This document shows, in pieces, positions 52,374-63,300 of a DNA stretch of 64,000 nt. The DNA lies in assembly GCF_014641595.1 (NCBI RefSeq), contig NZ_BMIA01000002.1:558001-622000 (forward strand), in the 5' to 3' direction. The notes below the pieces were generated by a model, which searched no databases, was not told the DNA's origin, and saw nothing but the letters and a program-made list of their open reading frames with translations. The translations under genes and the position numbers were made by a program. How positions within the stretch are numbered: position 1 is the stretch's first letter; each line of letters starts with the position of its first letter. This stretch comes from Dyadobacter endophyticus. Lineage in GTDB: Bacteria > Bacteroidota > Bacteroidia > Cytophagales > Spirosomataceae.

Positions 52374-54398
52374 CTACACCCTCAAATAAGTAACCTCACA
52401 AGCCTTACACTGTCTCTTAGCCTGAATAAATTCACTTAAATCAAACCAGCCGTTGGTTTTTTGCCAGATATCCAGGCCGCGGCCGAGAAGGATTTTCCAT
52501 CCATTGTTAAGTTCAATAGATCGGTCATGTATGGATTCACGGAATTCAAAATTGAATGTGATTCCCATGGATTCTAGCCCATACTCCAGCTGCGATAATT
52601 TTTCCTTGAAGCCTTCGATGTATTCCTCGGTATTGACTGTTATCAGATTGATTTTTACATCCTGATCTATGTTCACTTTTTTGGTTACCAGCTCTATAAA
52701 TTCCATCAGATTCCTGAACTGGTAAGGCAGCCGTATATATGGATCCGTAATGGTGATTTCTGTGCTTCCTACAAGATAATCACCAAACAGCTTTTCGTAA
52801 GAAATACCCGTTTGATTATCCCTCAGGATAATTTGCCCAGCTTTCAGTTCTTTTTGGATTTCTCTTGGAGTCTGTTGTTTAAATGTTGGTTCGACAGCTT
52901 GTTCTGGGATAAATTGTGACTCAACAACAGATGCTCTGCCATATTGTACTTCTTCAAGTGTTTCAACTCCATTTTTTCTGCCCGTTTCACGATCGGAGTA
53001 ACTGAAATCTACCTTTTCAAAGGTTTCATCCATTTTTCGGAGTTGCTCTTTTACGCGCTTTCTGCATTCAATGGCGAAATCCAGAATTTCTCTGGCTTCT
53101 TCCTTATTGAATTTTCCATCCGGATAAATCACTTTAATCAATCCGGAGAATGTTTTTGAAATACCATCTTTATCCCTTGTCGTAATCGAATTCGATAATT
53201 CAAAAAACGGTTTGAAATCGTTTGTTCTGTCTTCTTTTCGCAGATCTTTTAAAATCTCAGCAAGATAATCCACTATGAAACCATAATCGGAAGTAAACAT
53301 ATCGTTACGTAACTTCTGCACTTCCCAGCCAGGCACGTACGCATGTATACGATCCAGAAATGCGGTATCGTAATAGTCTTTGGGTAATGCATCAAACAGG
53401 TTGCTGTGTTTGAGCATGTAATTGACAGTGTGGTCTGTATTGCCAACAAAAACCATAGAAGCGGATGCACCGTAGACTGACGTACCCCTGGAAAAGGATT
53501 TGTTGGCCATGTAGTTCTTCATGATATCTACCAGCCCACGATCCGTTTTCTTTGTCTTTCCAGCGAATTCATCATATGATATTACATCCCAAAAACCCAC
53601 CAATCCTATGGCTCCGTTACTGTTGTTAACAAACAGTTTTGCCTTGGTCACTTCACCACCCGATAGCAGAATCCCATGTGGCGACAGTTCCGAAAAAACA
53701 TGTGATTTGCCTGTTCCTTTTGGCCCCAGTTCGATCAGATTGTAATTATTTTCGACAAAGGGTACCAGCCGCGTTAGTTGCAATAATTTAGTTCTGAATG
53801 AAAATTCATCCGGATTTAGCCCCATTGTTTGAACGAGTAAATCTATCCACTCATTCTTTGTGAATTGCTGACGAGCCTCTTTGTACTCCTCTAAATCTAC
53901 ATTGGAAATTTGGATCGGCTTGATGCTGTCAACGATCCAGGGTGTTGAATTTTTTTCATCTGTCCGAAGGTAACCCATAGTCAAAATACACCACACACCT
54001 TCCGTCAATAGTTTAGGATAACTCCTGATCACATCATCTGCAACCGGAACTTTGTTTAAGCCCAGATTGGCGAAATTCGCTTCATACTGATCCTCCTTAT
54101 CATTGAGTTTGACCGAAATCTTGTCAATAATTCTGTGAGAGCCTTTTTCTCTGATGGTCGACTTCACGATCTGAGCTTGGTCCCGGTGTACAAAGTGATT
54201 GGAAATTACGCTTTTTACCTGCTGAATTCCCTGTTCAATGGTAGCTTCATTATCCGTCGCGCAATACTGACCCAACAAGTATTCTAGCACATACGTAGGC
54301 ACAATGGCATTTCCCTTCACCAGCTTGGTAAGATCTTTTCGAACTACCTTACCAGAAAAGTGGGTGTTGATTTTTTTATCCAGCTCTTTCATTATCAA
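52374..54398 (-). CDS. brxL: BrxL, Lon-like AAA ATPase of BREX
   Basis: A 674-residue protein. The Walker A is ELGPKGTGKSHVF (residues 224-236), and the AAA core has SYDEFAGKTKKTDRGLVDIM (split as SYDEFAGKTKK and TDRGLVDIM). A Lon-like C-terminal region follows. BrxL is a DNA-binding multimeric ATPase needed for phage exclusion in type I BREX. It overlaps pglZ by 4 bp. Confidence 0.92.
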   Translation of the reverse strand: MIMKELDKKINTHFSGKVVRKDLTKLVKGNAIVPTYVLEYLLGQYCATDNEATIEQGIQQVKSVISNHFVHRDQAQIVKSTIREKGSHRIIDKISVKLNDKEDQYEANFANLGLNKVPVADDVIRSYPKLLTEGVWCILTMGYLRTDEKNSTPWIVDSIKPIQISNVDLEEYKEARQQFTKNEWIDLLVQTMGLNPDEFSFRTKLLQLTRLVPFVENNYNLIELGPKGTGKSHVFSELSPHGILLSGGEVTKAKLFVNNSNGAIGLVGFWDVISYDEFAGKTKKTDRGLVDIMKNYMANKSFSRGTSVYGASASMVFVGNTDHTVNYMLKHSNLFDALPKDYYDTAFLDRIHAYVPGWEVQKLRNDMFTSDYGFIVDYLAEILKDLRKEDRTNDFKPFFELSNSITTRDKDGISKTFSGLIKVIYPDGKFNKEEAREILDFAIECRKRVKEQLRKMDETFEKVDFSYSDRETGRKNGVETLEEVQYGRASVVESQFIPEQAVEPTFKQQTPREIQKELKAGQIILRDNQTGISYEKLFGDYLVGSTEITITDPYIRLPYQFRNLMEFIELVTKKVNIDQDVKINLITVNTEEYIEGFKEKLSQLEYGLESMGITFNFEFRESIHDRSIELNNGWKILLGRGLDIWQKTNGWFDLSEFIQAKRQCKACEVTYLRV

Positions 54399-56899
54399 AA
54401 ATCATCAAAGTCGTTGGTGAAGGATATGTTTATAGTGAACTTATGCTCATTGTATTTCTTCCACTTTACAGTTCCCTCAATCGGCTCTTTCAATATTAGC
54501 GAAACCAGTTTATTCCTATACTTCGAACTCGCCTTGCTGCTAAGTACGAATTTATGTTTTACTTCCCGTTGGCGCTCACTGCCTTCTGCAAAGTCAAAAT
54601 GATATTTGAACAGATCACTCAGTAATTCTTCTTCCTGGTCATCACTATAAATACCGGCCTGTATTTGGCGGGGAAGAACGCTCTCCGATACTAGTTCGGA
54701 TTGGATAAACGATATGGAAAGAAGATTGGTTGTAATGCGGTCGCTAGAACGAATGATATCTACGTCTACTTGCCGCGTCGTATTTTCTCGAGTCTTCGAA
54801 ACCCTAATTAGCGGAACAACGATTTCCTGAAGTGTTGCTCCTCCATGTACAAACCGGGATCCAGCTCCTTTGATGCGTAACCGGTTTATCGATTTTGGTA
54901 TCAATGCCATCACGTCTCCTCTCAGGTTGAGTTGGCTGGCTGTGAATGCTTTTGTGGATTTGTCGCCCGTCAAGTTTTTTCCAAATACAAACCGCCTGTT
55001 TTCTTTCCAAACCTCCCCGCTGTGTACCGATGCTGTGAAATCGCTTTCGTCTATTGTGTGATGCTGGTAAATAAATCCATGATCTGCGGTGATCAGGATA
55101 TTCTGGCCGTTCATGTTTCCGATTTTCTTAACAAGATCTATCAAAAATTTGATCTCATCTTCCACGCCTTCAAAGACAGTATCTTCCGACATTTTATCAT
55201 CACCGCGTTTGTCGATGACATTATGATAAATGTATATAAGATCATAGTTTTTAACGAATTCACGCCCTTCCTGTCCTGAGTTTTTTGCCATAAACTCTTC
55301 TGCCTGAATCGCCGTGGCGCGTACATCCGCATTCGTTTCTAACACTTTGGAACGACCCTGTATGCCCGAGCTCGACATGCCGTCCACCAGAACCGTGTCA
55401 GAATTTGCTTGCACTGAGAGCGTATTTTTTACCGGAAGCATGGACGCCATTCCCAGTTGCGTGTAGGAGGGAAGGGAACTGATCAAGGGCTCTATTGAAG
55501 CCAGGTGTTTGTTTTCCGATAAGAGCTTGGCTGTAAGTTCCTGTCCGCACTCGTAACGTAGCGCATCGGATATGATCACAAAAAGCCTCTGTTTTTTATC
55601 CAGAAATGGTTTTACCTGATTTTTAAAGAACAATTGCTGACTATTCAGGTTCTGATTCGGCCATGCGTCAAGCTCATCCACCCTCTGTTGCCAGTTGTTG
55701 TTATAGTGAAGCAGCCAGTCATTGGAATAAATCTTGTCAACGCGTTCATACAATTCCGAAAGCACCCGGTTCTGATTAGATGCACGATAATGAAGTATGA
55801 ATTTCCTGTACGATTGATCTACTTTGTACAGGTTTTGCGCATAGTCTTTTACCCCTTCTTCAAAGGTGGCATATTTCGTGTCTGCGTGTTTTTTGACAAG
55901 CGCGATCAAATCGGAGCCGTGCCATAAAGCCTGATACAGTTCTTCGAGTTCACGGTACCAAAACTTGTTTTCGCGTCTTTTAATAATTCCGTTGAGCTTG
56001 TCCGGGGCTATGGTCTGTTCGATTACAGCCTTTTGCAGCGTATGTATAATTTTCAGGTCGGTGAGCTTGAACAACTCGTCATCTGCGATTTCATCCAGTG
56101 TTGCATTTTGAAGCTTTTCTGCAATAGGCAATTCTTCTGAAATTTTTTGCGATATAACATGATAGCTGCCACGGAACTGAATGGAATCCCGCCATTGCGA
56201 AAGCAAAAGCCGGGACTCTTTTGAGATGGCCGTAACTCTGCCAAGTGAGAAATTCCGTTCAAATACTTCAATCAGAAATTCAAATATCGAAGGTTTGTCT
56301 GACTGATATCCATAGATTTTTCCAATCTCTTTCCAGTAAACTCCTTCCAGATTGTAACGTTTCAACTCTTTGTCCAGCCGCTCGTTTCCGTCGGAAAATG
56401 CGGCTGTGTGGGCGAGTACAAAGGACGACAAGTGGTAATTGAACACACCAAAGACGATCGACAACATTTTGTACCTGATCCCCTCATGCGTGTCGTTTGC
56501 GGTAGCAAGGTCTTTTAGTTTAATACGCCGGTCTTTGGACTTGAAAAATTCCAGATGCTCCGTGACCAGAGCTCTGAAATGGTAACCCAGTTCCATTTCC
56601 TGTAAAAACAAGGCTTCCTGATCTGTTTGCAGCACGTGATGTGCAAGTTCCAGATCTAGCAGCCAGTTATCCTCATATGCGGGGCGCGGATCCGAAAAGT
56701 ACAGCAGAAATTTTTGCTCAGGTTCGGTTTTGACCAGCCTGTATTTTATTTCAAATGGATTTTGCTGCACATGTACCTTTTCAATGCCTTGCAATTGCAT
56801 CTGCTCAAAATCCTCCGTCATTTCCGACTTTTCGTCATACCAAAATACCAGCCGGTGCTCGTCAAACAGCTTGTAAAGGCTTTCTTCTATTCTACTCAT
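54395..56899 (-). CDS. pglZ: PglZ, phosphatase-like protein of BREX
   Basis: An 834-residue protein with the alkaline-phosphatase-like PglZ domain: LFVIISDALRYECGQEL (about residue 440) and ILITADHGFIYQHHT (about 603). PglZ is required by BREX but its exact reaction is unsettled. It overlaps both neighbours by 4 bp, consistent with coupled translation in the operon. Confidence 0.93.
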   Translation of the reverse strand: MSRIEESLYKLFDEHRLVFWYDEKSEMTEDFEQMQLQGIEKVHVQQNPFEIKYRLVKTEPEQKFLLYFSDPRPAYEDNWLLDLELAHHVLQTDQEALFLQEMELGYHFRALVTEHLEFFKSKDRRIKLKDLATANDTHEGIRYKMLSIVFGVFNYHLSSFVLAHTAAFSDGNERLDKELKRYNLEGVYWKEIGKIYGYQSDKPSIFEFLIEVFERNFSLGRVTAISKESRLLLSQWRDSIQFRGSYHVISQKISEELPIAEKLQNATLDEIADDELFKLTDLKIIHTLQKAVIEQTIAPDKLNGIIKRRENKFWYRELEELYQALWHGSDLIALVKKHADTKYATFEEGVKDYAQNLYKVDQSYRKFILHYRASNQNRVLSELYERVDKIYSNDWLLHYNNNWQQRVDELDAWPNQNLNSQQLFFKNQVKPFLDKKQRLFVIISDALRYECGQELTAKLLSENKHLASIEPLISSLPSYTQLGMASMLPVKNTLSVQANSDTVLVDGMSSSGIQGRSKVLETNADVRATAIQAEEFMAKNSGQEGREFVKNYDLIYIYHNVIDKRGDDKMSEDTVFEGVEDEIKFLIDLVKKIGNMNGQNILITADHGFIYQHHTIDESDFTASVHSGEVWKENRRFVFGKNLTGDKSTKAFTASQLNLRGDVMALIPKSINRLRIKGAGSRFVHGGATLQEIVVPLIRVSKTRENTTRQVDVDIIRSSDRITTNLLSISFIQSELVSESVLPRQIQAGIYSDDQEEELLSDLFKYHFDFAEGSERQREVKHKFVLSSKASSKYRNKLVSLILKEPIEGTVKWKKYNEHKFTINISFTNDFDDF

Positions 56900-59800
56900 C
56901 GTATCTGCGTGGTATCGATCCAGTCAAACTCCCTGACCTTTTGCTTGGTTACTTTATCGTTTAGTCCTTTGACTTCCTTAATGGCTTTACCAAATTTATT
57001 GTAGTTGACCAGCACGCCGTCGTCCAGATCAAAGCCGATTCGCTCGCTGGCCAAGGGATACAAAATGTCTCGTTCGTATTCCTGCAATTCTAATAACACC
57101 AGCTTGATCTTGTCTGATTCGCGGGTTGCTTTGTTTTGCTCCACCGAGGACCCGGATACTATCAAGTGTTCCAGGTGCGCCAGCCTTCCACGCAATTTTT
57201 CGCGGTATTGGTTAAGGTAATTGTTTAGGATCGTGCTTAATGTATCCCGCCGGTAGCGATGCATGTAGATCAATACATTAAAGGAGCCGTTAGGCGAAGA
57301 GAACATCCAGTAAATGGGGCGCTTTTTGTAACGCTGGATGTGATCTGAATAAAAATCCTTTACAAAGTATTTCCGTATGTCTTTACCCAATGAAGCCTCC
57401 ACAAAGGCCAGGTTTTTTGCAAAATTTGGAAGACCAAATGTAGCTTTCAAAAATGCATAAAAGCGTCCTACGATATCATCTTCAAACCATTCTTCGTCCA
57501 ATAGAGGAATTACATTATCTGCATCAGGAACAAATGATAGTTCGGCTTCCGACTTCTGTACTTTGTTGAGAAAATCTTCTAGACTTTCATATTGGTTGGC
57601 CAGGATCAACCCTTCCTGATCCAGCGAATACCTGCCAAACATGCAGCCCACAGCATAACTTACAAACTGGGCAAAGACTTCCTGCTGGTTGAACACGAGT
57701 TGCCCATTGGCAATTTTAGTTTCCTGTTGTAAAATGGTGATTTCATCCAAAGGAACATCAGGCGTCATTTCACCCTCTAGACCATAGATTTCTATAAACT
57801 GCCGGTTAAGCTCTTCTTCATTTTTGTGGAGTTGGAAAAATTTGTTGGTCCAATACTGTTGATAGAGATCATAGGATTCTTCAACATCTGGACTGCTCAT
57901 TTTGAGAAAATGATTTTTGCTAAAATTCCAGGAGATCTCAGATCTATCCCAGTCAATTTGGCTTATGGCTACACAATTTTCAATTAATTCATTTATTGAA
58001 CGTGAATTAACTGATTTATAAGGGAGGGCTTTGATGTCCCCGGCTTGAAAATTAATTGTAGGCGCTAAGATCTTGATTAGTTCGGCGCAGACGTTTGAAT
58101 TCAAAAATCCAAGGATTTCTGTTTGATTGTTTTGTGGAAAAAGACACGAGCCGGCAACATCAAAAATAAATCCGTTGGGATAATATCGTACTGCAAACGA
58201 GCCTGAACTTACAAATGACCAGGAAATTGATTCTTTAAAATAAAATTGGGCATTCTGAGGACGAGATCTAAGCTTTCCCGCTTGATCTTTAAAATTTCTA
58301 ATTTCTGCTCCGTTGTTGTCCCACAACACAACAAGTTCCTGATTTCCGTACCATTTTCTAAAATCGCCACCTTTATTATATGGAATCCACTTGTGGCCTT
58401 GACTGATGACCGAAATCTCACTCCATTGACGGGTAAATCTAGTATTGTCACCCGTTTGAAGGCCAACTTTAATGTCTGCGTAGTGCGCTATTTTTTTGTT
58501 GTTTGCGAATGCACCTAGTTGGTTATTACTCAGCCAATAACCAATCGGACTCCCCGGAATTTTTTCAAATTCTTTTTGGTCACTCTCAAAATATCCATAC
58601 GCCTTGTCTAAGAATAGTTGTCTTATCTTTTCGACACTGCGCACCTGTACATGTTCTTCAAAAAGTCTGCGATAGGTCCCTTTTGTATTTTTAGATTCTT
58701 TATTGATTAGTGTAAATGCAACAGAGCCGAAGTCAGAACCGAAAATTCCCCGACCTAGATGTAATAAAGTATCGATTGTGGCGTCATCGATTAAACTCTC
58801 TCTAAATTCCTCAAAGGAAGATATGAACATCCAGGATGGAAGGTTAATCATGCCAACAAAACCATTTGGTTGTAACTGTCGTAAGGCTTGTTCCATGAAG
58901 CAAACCATTAGGTCTGCTTTACTTTTTGGATAATTTGTTTTAACCCAATCACCTAGCTCCTTATTCATTTTTCCCCCACCCATATATGGCGGGTTGTCAA
59001 CCACGCAGTGATATTTGTCACCCAATAGAAGAAGTTGCTTCACAGTTCCAGTGAGTTGTTCTACATTCGGAGATAATAATACATCCCAGGTTTTTGCGCT
59101 TTTGGTGAGGCTTTTTAACAATGCATTTAATTCCGGCTGCGCGGTATGCGGCTGTATCAGCGATCCCAGGTTGGTAGCCTGCGCCATGTTGGTTAAGTCA
59201 TGTGAAAGCTCCACTGTCAACTGTAAACCTAGCTGCGCAAAGGTATCCTCAATTTGGGCTTTGGATAAAGTCAGATCCTGGTAGCAAAGGATATTGGGGA
59301 TCAAGTCATTTCTAAACAAACGCCGGTAATAACTTCGGGCTTTCATCATCAAAGCCATGGAAGCCAGTTGCGCCGCGCGCTCATCAATTTCAAATCCAAA
59401 GAGATTTTTTTCAATAATAAGCCGGGGAATTTCAGAAGGGTTGTAACCTTCTTCCTCGTATATTTTATAGAAAAGCTCAAAGCCATAAATCAAGATGTGC
59501 CCGCTTCCACATGCCTGGTCAAGGAGTTTGATCTCTTCCACAGAAGTAATTTTCAGGAAATCATCCGCTTTTGATGAGGGCGATTCGATGTAGTAAGGCA
59601 TGTGTTCCTGTAACCGGGAAGCCGGATGGTTTTGCAGCCAGAGTTTCCCAACGGTGTTTTGCACCATGTATTCCACAATCCAGCGGGGAGTAAAAAGCTG
59701 GGTAGCTGCTGGAATATCTTCCTTTTTTACGGCAGCCTTGGAAGCAAATACGTCGTCTTTTTTCTCGGAAATATAAAACTGGTACAGCCAGCCAATGATT

Positions 59801-60384
59801 TCTACTTCGGCACAATCTTCTGCCTTCATCCCTGCGCACACATCATGTACTATGGAAAACTCGGATGTAAGGTCGTCCGGAATCAACAGATCCGTATAGT
59901 CATCAATGCGTTCAAATAGAAAGGGCAGCGCCTGGTGCAAATGGTTGCAGGCTGCAATGAGTAACAATTTGTATACCTCATTTTGCGGGTTTGCACTCGG
60001 AATTTTTCCGTCCAGCAATTCGTGAATCCGTGAGGTGTTCACAGGCAGTTCGGCAGGTAATTGTCCGGATTTGGCTTCTTCCAGTATTTCGGGTGTGGTG
60101 AATCCGTCACGGGGCGTTACCACCCGTATGCCAATGGGCTGGTAGTCATTCGAATCCATAAAACGCAGCGCCATCAACCTATTGAACCAGGTATACGCAA
60201 CTTTTTCAATCAGCTGCTCGCGGGAGGTACGAGCTATTTCATCATTCAGCTTTTTTACTTGTGCTGCTCTTTCCCGTAATTCGGCAGAGTCGGCCCGGAG
60301 AACATACTCAAGCCGGCTTCCTACCTGTGCAATCAGCTTTTTGCGCGCTTCCTGAGCAAATTTTTTGAGGGAATTGGTATTCAT
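56896..60384 (-). CDS. pglX: PglX, BREX DNA methyltransferase
   Basis: An 1162-residue protein. S-adenosylmethionine motif I is LLDQACGSGHILIYG (about residue 290). The catalytic motif is VVDNPPYMGGGKMN (NPPY at about 464), as expected for N6-adenine methylation. Target recognition is in the divergent C-terminal half. It marks host DNA in type I BREX. Overlaps pglZ by 4 bp and lies 15 bp from brxC. Confidence 0.94.
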   Translation of the reverse strand: MNTNSLKKFAQEARKKLIAQVGSRLEYVLRADSAELRERAAQVKKLNDEIARTSREQLIEKVAYTWFNRLMALRFMDSNDYQPIGIRVVTPRDGFTTPEILEEAKSGQLPAELPVNTSRIHELLDGKIPSANPQNEVYKLLLIAACNHLHQALPFLFERIDDYTDLLIPDDLTSEFSIVHDVCAGMKAEDCAEVEIIGWLYQFYISEKKDDVFASKAAVKKEDIPAATQLFTPRWIVEYMVQNTVGKLWLQNHPASRLQEHMPYYIESPSSKADDFLKITSVEEIKLLDQACGSGHILIYGFELFYKIYEEEGYNPSEIPRLIIEKNLFGFEIDERAAQLASMALMMKARSYYRRLFRNDLIPNILCYQDLTLSKAQIEDTFAQLGLQLTVELSHDLTNMAQATNLGSLIQPHTAQPELNALLKSLTKSAKTWDVLLSPNVEQLTGTVKQLLLLGDKYHCVVDNPPYMGGGKMNKELGDWVKTNYPKSKADLMVCFMEQALRQLQPNGFVGMINLPSWMFISSFEEFRESLIDDATIDTLLHLGRGIFGSDFGSVAFTLINKESKNTKGTYRRLFEEHVQVRSVEKIRQLFLDKAYGYFESDQKEFEKIPGSPIGYWLSNNQLGAFANNKKIAHYADIKVGLQTGDNTRFTRQWSEISVISQGHKWIPYNKGGDFRKWYGNQELVVLWDNNGAEIRNFKDQAGKLRSRPQNAQFYFKESISWSFVSSGSFAVRYYPNGFIFDVAGSCLFPQNNQTEILGFLNSNVCAELIKILAPTINFQAGDIKALPYKSVNSRSINELIENCVAISQIDWDRSEISWNFSKNHFLKMSSPDVEESYDLYQQYWTNKFFQLHKNEEELNRQFIEIYGLEGEMTPDVPLDEITILQQETKIANGQLVFNQQEVFAQFVSYAVGCMFGRYSLDQEGLILANQYESLEDFLNKVQKSEAELSFVPDADNVIPLLDEEWFEDDIVGRFYAFLKATFGLPNFAKNLAFVEASLGKDIRKYFVKDFYSDHIQRYKKRPIYWMFSSPNGSFNVLIYMHRYRRDTLSTILNNYLNQYREKLRGRLAHLEHLIVSGSSVEQNKATRESDKIKLVLLELQEYERDILYPLASERIGFDLDDGVLVNYNKFGKAIKEVKGLNDKVTKQKVREFDWIDTTQIR

Positions 60385-60399
60385 TTATATTGGAGGTAT

Positions 60400-63300
60400 C
60401 TATAAGGAAATTCTTTTATTTTCTCTGATCTGGCCTATCAGCCCTGCACGCAGCGCCTGGATGTACTCTTCTACATCCGCTTCACTTCTTAGCTCACGTT
60501 TGTCAAATTGCAGTTTCACCGACGACGTGCGAATGTATTCCACCTTGGGTTCGGCAACTTTGCCGGGAATGACAACGACAGGTTTTGCAAGGCGTTGGAT
60601 CTCATTTAACTGACTGGTGAGTAAAGAGCTTTTTATTCGCTGACGGCTGTCTCGTATATTTCCAATGTACCGTTGATGGGGCAATTTGTTTTTTTCATTT
60701 TGTAGCGGCGCAAGTATGCGTTGTTGGTCGTTAATTTCCAGCTGTGCAAATTCCTCAGAGTTTTGTAAGTGCTGTATAGCCTCGCCAATACTTTCCAGGG
60801 TTTGCGCCCGTTCAGCCTCAATTTTGGCAAGCACTTTTTGCGTAAGCGCATCCTTCGCCGTTTTTGCTTCACGCATGAAAGTACCGCGGTAGGGAGCCGT
60901 ATTGCTTACGAGTGCTTTTAAGGTTTCCAATTCGCTGCCTTCTACGTACTCAAAGTTGGAAGTATCACCATTGAGCGTACTTCGGATTTCATCATAGATC
61001 TTCCGTTGATCAGTCTTCATGAACGTGTTGATAGGGTCAAGCACATCTTCACGGATGTCGAGCAGGTGGTCCTTAAAGTCGTCTACCTGTTCAAGCAGCT
61101 GACTGTAATTTTTGGTTGATAACTGACGCAGCGTGCTAAGTGGTGTTTCCAATTGCGAAAGAAAAGGGTAGTCTCGCTTCTGGTTCACAAGTTGGTGAAC
61201 TTCGTCGACGACAACCTTCAACTTTTCCTTAAATGCATTGGCAACCTCTTTACCAATGTTATGAGGGCAACTTTCATGAAAAAATTCTGAGTAAAGCATT
61301 TTTAAAGCTTTCACCGCTGCCGGGTTTTCCGCCTGCTGAATCTCGACCTGCGTGGTGGCATGGTAGCTGCTGTTAAGAAAAGCAATTAGAGCATCCTTGT
61401 TGTCGAGCAGATTGGCATCCTGTTTCAATTCAATCACACCCCGCTTGAAAAGTTTGGCAGTGATGGCCCACACAGCATTCGGATACCAGCCATAGGGTTT
61501 TGAGCCAAGTACCTCTTTGAGATCGCTAAGTTTTGTTCTTTCCGACCGTACCTTACGTCTGTTGATGATGTTGACTATTTCACTTTCGGCCTCCGTCTGC
61601 GTGGGTTCGTTATCAAACAGTTCCGATTGTGTGGAATGGACGATCTGCCTGATGCTGTCTTCTGTGTACTGTGCCGCACCGAGCATGCGCAGGTTTGGAT
61701 AGAAAGTCTTGATCAGAATCTGGAAAGCTAAAACCACGCGGGTTCTTCCATCAGAAGTAGCATTGAGCTCTTGTTTGGATCCATGGATATAAACGTCAGC
61801 CAGAGACAAAAGTTGATTTGCAATCAACATCAGGTTTCGTCTTCGCTCCTGATTTTGCCCTTGTTTATCCTGTATAATGCGCTGCTTTTCTTTGGAAAGT
61901 GATCCGTTTTGACTTTGTTTAATGTATTTATTGGTTTGCAGAAATAACCTAAGGTCCTTAATGAAAATGGCGTTTTCCGGTAGAACCATTTTCATCGTGG
62001 AAACGCTCATGGTTTGCGACTTAAAAAAGTCGGTGTTGGCATAATCCGGATTGTCATCCGTAATGATTTCAATGCCTAGCTCTTTGTCTCGTCCAATTAA
62101 TGCTCCATCCACTTTGGTTGCGAAGTCGTATGATTGACGATTATCAGCATAGACTAGTTTGTTATCTCTGATTACTTCGTCAAAGAACAAATCTTTTAAT
62201 TGCTGTGTCTTTGCTTGATCGTCAATGTCTACGTCTTTGATTTCAGCTTCAATATCCTTTTCGTCATCTGTCAAAAATTCATAAATATCACTATTCCGTT
62301 GGATGTAGTTTTGAGATTCAAGCTGATTCAATGCTTCATCAATTTGCTTGTCATGCACACGCAGATCGACTTTTATTGAATCGATCATCAAGACGGAAAT
62401 ATTCCGTTTTGTGGATTTGAAACTGGAATAGTACTTGATCAGAAAAAGCGTTTTCAATACCCTAACGGCAAAGGAGTTGGATAAGTTATTTTCTGCCAGG
62501 TTTATCGAGCTTTGAATTTCGCCCTTTAACTCGTTTCTTATACCCTGAAACATCAAATCAAACGGTACAAGTGCGTTTTCATCCTTGTCACCAAGGGATT
62601 TTATGACTTGCTGAAATACTCCCAGCATGGATCTTTCACCGACGGAGGTATGTTTTCCCTGAAAAGCATTGTGTGTAGACAAAGCCCTCCGGCATTGTTG
62701 AAACAGATCAAACTGGTAGGGGAGAAACGGGAACTTGTTTACGTAGTCCTTCGCATCGCGAATCCCCTTAAATTGAACGCCGGAATCGGAAAATGAAATT
62801 AAGGTATCCAAATGCGCGTGATCCTTTTGGTATATGTCTGTCAAGGCGCCGGTAAATTCAGGCTTCTTTTTAAGTAATCGCTTCTCAATGACTTCATCCA
62901 CGTTGGCTGATGTCAACGGAATTTTAATCTTGAATCTTGCCTGAATTTTTGAAAAGTCATTTTGTTGACTGCGGTTCATATCGCCAACCACTTTCTCCAT
63001 GTCTTCTTGTGAAGTAACGAGAATCCATGACCTCCCTTTGGTTTTGACAGCCAGGGTTTCAGCGATAGTTTGCAGGTTGAGCATCAGTTTGGTATTGTCA
63101 CTGATGTACTGGCCGACTTCGTCCACAAAGAAATTGAGCCTGAAATGAGGGCCTTTTGACTGAACGTATTCCAGTACCTGTTCGCAAAAATGATCGATAG
63201 ATTGTTTGCTTTTTTCTTCAATCACGTCGAGAATATCGTCGTAGTCGTAAGTATTTTTACCATTGAGTTCAGCCAAAACTTCTGAGATCGTATCCGTGAC